Shown here: positions 1 through 5,238 of the stretch, piece after piece
How positions within the stretch are numbered: the first letter of the stretch is position 1
How the letters are laid out: each line of letters begins with the position of its first letter
From: an uncultured Candidatus Melainabacteria bacterium
GTDB lineage: Bacteria > Cyanobacteriota > Vampirovibrionia > Gastranaerophilales > Gastranaerophilaceae
Length of the DNA stretch: 5,984 bases
Direction: 5' to 3'
NCBI GenBank assembly: GCA_937898445.1
Contig: CALEJY010000229.1
Span: 1 to 5,984 of the forward strand
Made by a program: the position numbers and the translations under genes
The notes under the pieces: model-generated
What the model was told of the DNA's origin: nothing
Database searches by the model: none
The model's input: the letters and a program-made list of their open reading frames with translations, nothing else

Positions 1-1540
1 CTTCACTTTCAGGAGTGTTTTGAGATTGTAATTCTGCCAAATATCCTGTTTTTTCAATAACAAGAGTTACAAAATCTTGCAATGAATATGAATCTTTAGC
101 GTTTACAAATTTCAAAATCAATTCTGAAAAATCTTTCAATTTTGAACGAGTTCTTGGCGGAATTTCAACCGCATCTTCAATTCGTTGACATGCTGCAAAA
201 AGACTGATATCTTCTTTATCAGCAAAATCAGAAAGATTTTTAACCGTAGTATCGCCGATTGCACGTTTCGGAACATTTACAATTCTTCTGAAACTTTGCG
301 AATCATCAGTATTATAAATCAATTTCAAATATGCGATAATATCTTTAACTTCTTTACGGTCGTAGAATTTTAAACCGCCATAAATCTTGTACGGAAGTCC
401 TGCCGCCATACAAGCTTCTTCTAACGCACGAGATTGAGAGTTTGTACGGTAAAGAATTGCATATCTGTTATAATCTCCGCCGGAATCCTGTTTAATTCGG
501 CTTGCAATAAAGTTTGCCTCATCCGCCTCATCTTGCGCTTCAAAGTAATCAATTAATTCGCCATCACCTTTTTGTGAATACAGAACCTTATCCACACGTT
601 CTGTATTGTTCTCAATGATTGCGTTTGCGACATTCAAAATGTTTGCGGTAGAACGATAATTTTGTTCAAGTTTGATTAATTTTGTTTTTTTGAAATCTTT
701 TTGGAAATTCAAAATAATCGTATAATCCGCACCACGCCAGCTATAAATTGACTGGTCGACATCACCTACAACGCACAATGAACGTTCATCAGGAATATCC
801 GGCTCAAGGTTTGTATAAAGCATATTAATAAGCTTGTATTGCGCCATGTTGGTATCCTGAAACTCGTCGACCAAAATATGTTGAAACCTGTCATAATACT
901 GTTGACGAACATCTTTACATTGTTCAAGAAGTTTTACGGTCAACATCAACATATCATCAAAATCGATTGCGTTGTTGTTATTCAAAGAATTTTCATATTC
1001 TTCATAAATTTGAGCAATTTTTTGTGATTTAAAATCTCTAGCAAAAGTTGCGAAAGTATAAGCATCCTGCATCTTGTTTTTAGCGTTAGAAATAACGGTT
1101 TTAACAAGTTTTGGCGCATAAACTTTATCATCAAGATTAAGTTTTTTGATAGCTTGTTTAATTACGGCGTTAGAATCCGTTTCATCATAAATTGAGAAAT
1201 TTTTATCCAATCGTTTTCCTGATTGAAAACTATAATTTTCAATATTTTCTCTCAAAATTCTTCCGCAAATACCGTGAAAAGTACCAACCCACATATATTT
1301 TACAACATTTTCGCCTAAAATATTGCCAAGACGTTCTTTCATCTCTTTTGCCGCCTTGTTGGTAAATGTAACTGCAAGAATATTGCGAGGTCTGACACCA
1401 TTTTGAATTAAATACGCAATTCTTGAAGTAAGTAATTTAGTTTTTCCGCTGCCTGCACCTGCCAGTACCAACAATGGTCCTCTAACAGTTTCTACAGCTT
1501 CTCTTTGTTCTTTGTTAAGATTATCCAGTATATTTTCCAT
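1..1540 (-). CDS. pcrA: UvrD/PcrA-type superfamily 1 ATP-dependent DNA helicase, C-terminus cut by left edge
   Basis: This is a 3'-to-5' DNA helicase of the UvrD/Rep/PcrA group, which unwinds DNA in repair and replication restart in the cytoplasm. The frame is open from ATG at 1540 to the left edge, about 513 residues; family members usually run to about 650-750, so the C-terminal third is missing. Visible motifs in order: Q-motif NKEQREAV (Gln12), Walker A AGAGSGKT (27-34), motif Ia AVTFTNKAAKEM, motif Ib GTFHGICGRILREN, Walker B DEFQD (225-229), motif III GDVDQSIYSWRGAD (Gln263), and motif IV QNYRST (Arg296). Motifs V and VI lie outside. An AGGG-containing ribosome site precedes the ATG, within GGGAATAGGGAT. 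The gene is divergent from the SLOG/DprA-like gene. The motifs fit PcrA/UvrD better than Rep or RecB, but the exact subfamily name is an inference. Confidence 0.95.
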   Translation of the reverse strand, partial: MENILDNLNKEQREAVETVRGPLLVLAGAGSGKTKLLTSRIAYLIQNGVRPRNILAVTFTNKAAKEMKERLGNILGENVVKYMWVGTFHGICGRILRENIENYSFQSGKRLDKNFSIYDETDSNAVIKQAIKKLNLDDKVYAPKLVKTVISNAKNKMQDAYTFATFARDFKSQKIAQIYEEYENSLNNNNAIDFDDMLMLTVKLLEQCKDVRQQYYDRFQHILVDEFQDTNMAQYKLINMLYTNLEPDIPDERSLCVVGDVDQSIYSWRGADYTIILNFQKDFKKTKLIKLEQNYRSTANILNVANAIIENNTERVDKVLYSQKGDGELIDYFEAQDEADEANFIASRIKQDSGGDYNRYAILYRTNSQSRALEEACMAAGLPYKIYGGLKFYDRKEVKDIIAYLKLIYNTDDSQSFRRIVNVPKRAIGDTTVKNLSDFADKEDISLFAACQRIEDAVEIPPRTRSKLKDFSELILKFVNAKDSYSLQDFVTLVIEKTGYLAELQSQNTPESE

Positions 1541-1547
1541 ATCCCTA

Positions 1548-1576
1548 TTCCCAAAATCAAATTTTTGTGATATAAT
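1548..1576 (+). promoter_or_regulatory. Candidate sigma70-type promoter with extended -10 for the SLOG/DprA-like gene
   Basis: A perfect TATAAT (1571-1576) is preceded by TGA, giving the extended -10 form TGnTATAAT. A weak -35-like TTCCCA (1548-1553, 4 of 6 matches to TTGACA) sits 17 bp upstream. Transcription would begin near 1583 and leave a leader of about 40 nt before ATG 1623. The extended -10 would compensate for the poor -35. It is the best promoter candidate in the window and probably the head of the plus-strand gene row. Confidence 0.65.
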
Positions 1577-1577
1577 C

Positions 1578-1606
1578 AGCATAAACTAAAAATGTATAGA
1601 TTGCAA
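1578..1606 (-). promoter_or_regulatory. Possible divergent promoter for the pcrA-like gene
   Basis: On the minus strand, TTGCAA (1601-1606) and TATGCT (1578-1583) are spaced by 17 bp, each matching its consensus at 4 of 6 positions. This would give a leader of about 30 nt before the helicase ATG. The hexamers lie immediately beside the opposing plus-strand -10 at 1571-1576, so the two polymerases could compete. The match is weak and could be chance in AT-rich DNA. Confidence 0.3.
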
Positions 1607-1622
1607 TGAGAAAGTAGGAAAA

Positions 1623-2225
1623 ATGGTAGAAACTGATATGACAAAAGTATTTATGGGTTCAGAAGACGAAAACAAAGAAAAACAAGGTTCAATCGTAGTT
1701 CCGATTGATGAAGATATGGATACAGTTTCATCAGGTTCACCCGACACAGTTGATGAACTTGCTATGGAATTAGCAACAATTCAACAATCAGCGAAACGTA
1801 TTGCGATTATTGGAAGTCGTAATCTTCCTATCACTCACCAACAAATGATAGAAACATTGACAACAGCTCTTGTAATGCAAGGCAATACAATTATTACATC
1901 AGGTGGTTCATCAGGTACAAACGCAGCCGCTATCAGAGGTGCAATGAAGGCTAATCCTGACAAATTGAGAGTAATCTTACCTCAAACAATCGGACAACAA
2001 CCATCAGATGTACAAAACCAACTTATCGGCGTTCCAAATATTATTGAACATCCGGATAGAGCAATGATGACTTTGGCTGACGCATCAAGAGTTTGTAACA
2101 GAGAAATTATTGACGAATGCAATCAATTAATCTGCTTCCTATCTCATACAAGTAAAACTTTGCACAACGCCGTTCAATACGCAGAAGAAGGTCACAAAGT
2201 TATTACTGTGTTCTATTTAGACTAA
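1623..2225 (+). CDS. SLOG/DprA-like Rossmann-fold protein, cyanobacterial 'DNA recombination-mediator protein A' type
   Basis: This 200-residue protein has an acidic, probably disordered N-terminus (about 1-45) and a Rossmann-like nucleotide-binding domain. Seen directly: a beta-strand ending in IAIIGSRN (GSR at 64-66), then TSGGSSGTNAAAIRGA (92-107), a glycine-rich loop leading into a helix, and RVILPQ (116-121). This GSR plus GG/SG layout is shared by DprA/Smf and the wider SLOG superfamily (LOG, TIR-like sensors). At 200 residues it lacks the DprA SAM and winged-helix domains, so ssDNA binding or RecA loading should not be assumed. The LATIQQ, PITHQ, CNREII and LICF segments resemble small cyanobacterial proteins annotated as DNA recombination-mediator protein A, as I recall them. 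An AGGA (1616-1619) lies only 3 nt before ATG 1623; Met6 and Met11 are alternative starts. The HEAT-like gene follows after a repeat. Real substrate and role are unknown. Confidence 0.85.
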   Translation: MVETDMTKVFMGSEDENKEKQGSIVVPIDEDMDTVSSGSPDTVDELAMELATIQQSAKRIAIIGSRNLPITHQQMIETLTTALVMQGNTIITSGGSSGTNAAAIRGAMKANPDKLRVILPQTIGQQPSDVQNQLIGVPNIIEHPDRAMMTLADASRVCNREIIDECNQLICFLSHTSKTLHNAVQYAEEGHKVITVFYLD

Positions 2226-2263
2226 TAAAGTAAAAAGTGAAAGGTGAGAAGTGAAAAGACCAT
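2226..2263 (+). repeat. Heptanucleotide repeat tract, copy 1 (intergenic)
   Basis: Directly after the SLOG gene's stop lie degenerate 7-nt units: TAAAGTA (2226-2232), AAAAGTG (2233-2239), AAAGGTG (2240-2246), AGAAGTG (2247-2253), AAAAGAC (2254-2260), ending C-AT. The last 29 nt (2233-2261) match 25 of 29 positions of the tract at 5940-5968 in the same orientation. The minus strand reads a 13-codon mini-frame (2263 down to 2222) MVFSLLTFHFLLY, resembling the leader peptide coded by copy 2. This is probably one member of a dispersed family comparable to the heptameric STRR repeats of cyanobacteria. The comparison is by analogy. Confidence 0.75.
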
Positions 2264-2280
2264 TACTGTCATGATCTTTT
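2254..2280 (+). other. AT-rich stem-loop at the end of repeat copy 1, possible weak terminator
   Basis: The arms at 2254-2263 and 2271-2280 pair in 9 of 10 positions (one C-A mismatch) around a 7-nt loop TACTGTC. The 3' arm ends in CTTTT, but no T-run follows the stem, so it is a poor intrinsic terminator. It may be part of the repeat element or attenuate transcription into the HEAT-like gene. The matching 3' arm is not seen in copy 2 before the window ends. Confidence 0.45.
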
Positions 2281-2296
2281 GACTTTGTGCATAAAT

Positions 2297-3466
2297 ATGT
2301 CTGACAATTTAAAAAAACTTACCGGTAAAAACAGAAATGAATACGAGATGGTTGCAAAACATCTTGTAAATGATTGTGATGTCGAATTGTTTAAGGAACT
2401 CGTTGATAACGATGATTTTCTTTTCGATTTTGTCAAAAACAATGTCGCACAAAGAATTTCAAACGCTATAAACGAAACAAATTACCAAAATTTGCTTGAA
2501 TTTTTAAAATACTATTCTCAATCTTACGAAGATACAATCGTCTCAGCTCTTGTAAAATACGCTGATGAAGATTTGACAGACATAATGCTAGACAAGTTTG
2601 AAAACGGAAATGATAGCGAAAAAACTTATGCCGCAAAATATTTTGCCAAAATCCAAGATCCGCTGGCTTATGAGTTTTTGAAAAATTATTCCAATTCAGA
2701 AAATGAATTTCTTGCCCAAAATTGTGCCTCAACACTAGGCGCATGGCATGATGAAGAAAGCTATAATTCTGCAATCGAAAGATTAAAAAACGAAGATGAT
2801 TTTGAAAAACTTTCAGCAGTAAAATTTTTAGTCGCTTATGGCAACAAATCTGCAATTCCTCAAATTATTGAGGCAATGAAAAATTCCACAATGGCAGAAA
2901 ATATTGCAGGTGAAATCCCTTATTTAGAGAACCTTTTCGATTTACTAAAAGATAATTACAAAGATGCTCTTTTGACAATAAATTATATTATTAATGCACT
3001 CGGAGAAATCTTACCACTTGCAACAATATTTGATTTTGAACTGTTTGAAGTCTTTGAACAACTAATAAATAACCATGATGATAGCAAATCTGCAATTGTT
3101 TTGTTGAACGCAAAAGAAAAATTTGAAACATTGACAGAAAACGACGAATACCTTTTTGATGAAGACAAAAACACAAAAAATGAAATCTTTGATATCAAAA
3201 AGTTATTAAACAATGTTCGCAAAAAAGATTTAGAAAAATATATTAATGAAGAATTGAGAGAAGATAGTCCGTTTGTCTATACTGCTCTTGATTTTGCGAC
3301 CGATACACTTGCGATAAGAGAATTATTAAAATCTAATAACCAAACACTTATCCTAAAAACTGCAGAAATTTTAAAATCTTTAGGAAACTTTGACGAAACC
3401 GCAAGAACTGTCGCACTTTTAAAGGTTACTGATATAAATATTAAAGCGATAATTCGAGCGTTGTAA
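2297..3466 (+). CDS. HEAT-like helical-repeat protein of unknown function
   Basis: I do not recognise a specific family. The 389-residue product (from ATG 2297) is acidic and almost entirely helical in character, with paired amphipathic helices typical of HEAT/armadillo-like solenoids. The clearest modules are at about residues 106-194: SEKTYAAKYFAKIQDPLAYEF, then LAQNCASTLGAWHDEESYNSA, then EKLSAVKFLVAYGNKSAIPQI, each with the A..L/F...D/G...A pattern of a HEAT unit. A second helical block fills the C-terminal 150 residues. No catalytic motif, signal peptide or membrane segment is visible. Such proteins usually act as scaffolds or, with cyanobacterial relatives, as phycobilin-lyase-like folds; nothing here shows phycobilin chemistry. 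The frame extends upstream to a TTG at 2279, but that sits in the repeat hairpin, so ATG 2297 is preferred. Neither has a good Shine-Dalgarno site. Confidence 0.75.
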   Translation: MSDNLKKLTGKNRNEYEMVAKHLVNDCDVELFKELVDNDDFLFDFVKNNVAQRISNAINETNYQNLLEFLKYYSQSYEDTIVSALVKYADEDLTDIMLDKFENGNDSEKTYAAKYFAKIQDPLAYEFLKNYSNSENEFLAQNCASTLGAWHDEESYNSAIERLKNEDDFEKLSAVKFLVAYGNKSAIPQIIEAMKNSTMAENIAGEIPYLENLFDLLKDNYKDALLTINYIINALGEILPLATIFDFELFEVFEQLINNHDDSKSAIVLLNAKEKFETLTENDEYLFDEDKNTKNEIFDIKKLLNNVRKKDLEKYINEELREDSPFVYTALDFATDTLAIRELLKSNNQTLILKTAEILKSLGNFDETARTVALLKVTDINIKAIIRAL

Positions 3467-3475
3467 TTTTACACT

Positions 3476-3514
3476 TGCACCACTTTAGACCTAAATTTAC
3501 AATGGTGCATTTTT
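3476..3514 (+). promoter_or_regulatory. Nested inverted repeats: terminator of the HEAT-like gene or operator of the Lrp-like gene
   Basis: An outer 7-bp inverted repeat TGCACCA (3476-3482) / TGGTGCA (3503-3509) encloses an inner perfect one, TTTAG (3484-3488) / CTAAA (3491-3495), spaced by 2 nt. The outer right arm runs straight into TTTTT (3510-3514), so it could be an intrinsic terminator for the HEAT-like gene, whose stop codon ends at 3466. The 20-nt loop is long for a terminator. The other reading is a two-part operator upstream of the -10 at 3528, where an autoregulating Lrp-family protein would bind. The sequence alone does not decide between them. Confidence 0.5.
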
Positions 3515-3527
3515 ATATTCGTTCGCA

Positions 3528-3533
3528 TATAAT
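3528..3533 (+). promoter_or_regulatory. Candidate -10 box for the lrp-like/aminotransferase pair
   Basis: A perfect TATAAT lies 22 nt before GTG 3556, within a short leader. No good -35 hexamer is found 16-18 bp upstream; TTTACA (3496-3501) is 26 bp away, too far. A promoter needing an activator, or one controlled by the palindromes just upstream, would fit this layout, but a chance TATAAT in AT-rich DNA is possible. Confidence 0.4.
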
Positions 3534-3543
3534 AGTTTTGAAA

Positions 3544-3549
3544 AAGGAG
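3544..3549 (+). promoter_or_regulatory. Strong Shine-Dalgarno site that fixes the GTG start of the lrp-like gene
   Basis: AAGGAG lies 6 nt before GTG 3556, ideal sequence and spacing. It selects GTG 3556 over the upstream in-frame TTG at 3475, which would start inside the inverted-repeat region and add 27 residues with no family resemblance. Confidence 0.85.
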
Positions 3550-3555
3550 ATTTCC

Positions 3556-4041
3556 GTGAAAGAAGAATTGTTATCTATAATAGAAAAAAATAGCCGCATT
3601 GATTTGTCAGAACTTGCCGCAATGCTTGGAATGGAAGAAATTGATGTTGCAAATGATATCGCAGAACTCGAAAAAGAAGGTATAATCTGCGGATATCACA
3701 CTCTCATAAATTGGGAAAAAACTAATATTGAAAAAGTTACCGCTCTAATCGAAGTCAAGGTTACTCCCCAACGAGGACAAGGGTTTGACAAAATCGCAGA
3801 AAGAATTTATAAATACCCTGAAGTTAAATCAGTTTATTTAATTTCCGGCGGATATGACTTGCTTGTAACTCTTGAAGAAAAAACCTTAAAAGAAATTTCA
3901 AACTTTGTAACAGACAAACTTTCAACCCTAGACAGAGTTTTGAGTACAGCAACCCATTTTATCTTGAAAAAATACAAAGATCACGGAACAATTGTCAACA
4001 AGGTTGTTGAAGAACAAGAAAGAGAAATTATTACACCATGA
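3556..4041 (+). CDS. Lrp/AsnC-family transcriptional regulator, AlaR-like
   Basis: This is a cytoplasmic DNA-binding regulator that usually forms dimers to octamers and responds to an amino acid. The 161-residue length from GTG 3556 is normal for Lrp/AsnC. Residues 1-50 form the winged helix-turn-helix: IDLSELAAMLGMEEIDVANDI, followed by the wing segment EGIICGYHTLINW. Residues about 60-142 form the RAM effector domain: VTALIEVKVTPQRGQGFDKIAERI, PEVKSVYLISGGYDLLV (GGYD at 98-101), and LSTATHFILKKYKDHG. The short charged tail ends at TGA 4039-4041. The stop overlaps the aminotransferase ATG (ATGA), so the two are translated as a coupled pair. By analogy with AlaR (YugG) beside AlaT (YugH) in Bacillus it may control its partner in response to alanine; the effector is inferred. 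Autoregulation through the palindromes at 3476-3509 is possible. Confidence 0.9.
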   Translation: MKEELLSIIEKNSRIDLSELAAMLGMEEIDVANDIAELEKEGIICGYHTLINWEKTNIEKVTALIEVKVTPQRGQGFDKIAERIYKYPEVKSVYLISGGYDLLVTLEEKTLKEISNFVTDKLSTLDRVLSTATHFILKKYKDHGTIVNKVVEEQEREIITP

Positions 4042-5201
4042 AATACCCGATTTGCGAAAAAGTTCAGAATATAAAACCGTCAGGAATAAGAAAGTTTTTT
4101 GACATCGTTAGTGAGATGAAAGACGCTATTTCATTAGGTGTTGGCGAACCTGACTTTGAAACTCCATGGCATATAAGAGATGAAGGAATTTATGCTCTTG
4201 AAAAAGGGAAAACTTTTTATACCTCAAATGCAGGCTTAAAAGACTTACGTAAAGAAATTACACACTACATTTCAAGAACGCAAAAAATCAATTATGACCC
4301 GCTAAAAGAAGTTATCGTAACCGTTGGCGGTTCAGAAGCTATTGATATCGGTCTTCGTGCGATGATTAACGCAGGTGATGAAGTTATAATTCCGCAACCA
4401 TCTTATGTTTCTTATGAGCCTTGCGCAATTTTAGCCTGCGCAAAACCTGTTATCATAAACCTTAAAGCCGAAAACAATTTTAGATTGACTGCACAAGAAT
4501 TAAAAGAGGCGATTACAGATAAAACCAAAGTTTTGATTTTGCCTTACCCGAACAACCCGACCGGCGCAATTATGGAAAAATCAGATTTGGAAGAAATTTC
4601 AAAAGTCATAATCGAAAAAGATATTTTTGTAATGTCAGATGAGATTTATAGTGAACTCACTTATAACGGGAAACACGTTTCTATAGCAAGCATTGACGGT
4701 ATGCAAGAAAGAACCCTTTTGATAAACGGTTTTTCAAAAGCTTATGCAATGACAGGCTGGAGATTGGGTTACGCTTGCGGACCGGAACCGATTATTAAAC
4801 AGATGACAAAAATCCACCAGTTTGCGATTATGTGTGCGCCAACAACGAGCCAATATGCCGCAATTGAGGCACTAAAAAACGGTGATAGTGACGTTGAAGA
4901 AATGCGCCAAGCATATAACCAAAGACGACGTTACTTAATCAAACGCTTTAAAGATATCGGATTAGAATGTTTTGAACCTTTTGGAGCTTTTTACGTTTTT
5001 CCTTGTATAAAAGAATTTGGAATGACAAGCGAAGAATTTGCAACAAAATTCTTGATGGAAGAAAAAGTCGCAGCCGTTCCCGGAACAGCGTTTGGACAAA
5101 GCGGAGAAGGATTTTTACGAATATCTTATGCCTACTCAATGGAAAATTTAAAAGAGGCAATCGACAGATTAGAAAGATTTGTTAAAAAATTAAGAAAATA
5201 A
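4038..5201 (+). CDS. Class I/II PLP-dependent amino acid aminotransferase (fold type I, PatA/AlaT-like)
   Basis: This 387-residue cytoplasmic enzyme transfers an amino group between an amino acid and a 2-oxo acid, using pyridoxal phosphate. All key residues are present: GVGEPDF (34-40, substrate side), GGSEA (97-101, phosphate), Tyr123 in PSYVSY, PNNPTG (171-176, Asn173), SDEIY (200-204, Asp201 and Tyr204), Schiff-base Lys234 in FSKAYAMTGWRLGY, Arg242, and carboxylate-binding Arg361 in LRISYA. It opens with KPSGIRKFFDIVSEMKDAISLG, seen in the PatA/AlaT subgroup that often follows an Lrp-like gene in Firmicutes. The likely substrate is alanine or another small or aromatic amino acid with 2-oxoglutarate, or N-acetyl-diaminopimelate as for PatA; sequence cannot choose. 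ATG 4038 overlaps the regulator's stop and has no strong ribosome site of its own, so translation is probably coupled. A terminator follows at 5210. Confidence 0.93.
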   Translation: MKYPICEKVQNIKPSGIRKFFDIVSEMKDAISLGVGEPDFETPWHIRDEGIYALEKGKTFYTSNAGLKDLRKEITHYISRTQKINYDPLKEVIVTVGGSEAIDIGLRAMINAGDEVIIPQPSYVSYEPCAILACAKPVIINLKAENNFRLTAQELKEAITDKTKVLILPYPNNPTGAIMEKSDLEEISKVIIEKDIFVMSDEIYSELTYNGKHVSIASIDGMQERTLLINGFSKAYAMTGWRLGYACGPEPIIKQMTKIHQFAIMCAPTTSQYAAIEALKNGDSDVEEMRQAYNQRRRYLIKRFKDIGLECFEPFGAFYVFPCIKEFGMTSEEFATKFLMEEKVAAVPGTAFGQSGEGFLRISYAYSMENLKEAIDRLERFVKKLRK

Positions 5202-5209
5202 ATTAAAAG

Positions 5210-5231
5210 AGGCGGAATTTTTATTCCGCCT
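5210..5231. terminator. Bidirectional intrinsic terminator between convergent genes
   Basis: GGCGGAAT (5211-5218) and ATTCCGCC (5223-5230) form a perfect 8-bp stem around a TTTT loop, extended by A5210-T5231. On the plus strand it is followed by TTACATTTTT, and on the minus strand by a T-rich tract (TCTTTTAATTTATTTT). It starts 9 nt after the aminotransferase stop and lies 8 nt beyond the minus-strand pilin stop, so one hairpin can serve both genes. Confidence 0.9.
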
Positions 5232-5238
5232 TACATTT

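Noticed and set aside
185..1027. Plus-strand short frames at 185-373 and 839-1027
   Set aside because: They are antisense to the helicase, whose motifs are unmistakable on the minus strand.
2226..2263. CRISPR array or tandem satellite
   Set aside because: The units are 7 nt, degenerate and have no spacers, and no cas-like gene is present.
2279..2284. TTGACT as a -35 box for the HEAT-like gene
   Set aside because: A -10 at proper spacing would fall inside the coding region after ATG 2297.
2279..2296. Upstream TTG start for the HEAT-like protein (six extra residues)
   Set aside because: The TTG lies in the repeat hairpin, has no ribosome site, and ATG 2297 is close by in the same frame.
2466..3222. 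Minus-strand open frames within the HEAT-like gene (2466-2855, 2983-3222, 2991-3176)
   Set aside because: They lie antisense within a convincing gene, have no recognisable domains, and carry compositions expected of reverse reading of AT-rich codons.
3475..3555. Upstream TTG start for the Lrp-like protein (27 extra residues)
   Set aside because: The extension covers the inverted repeats and the -10 box, lacks family resemblance, and the AAGGAG site fixes GTG 3556.
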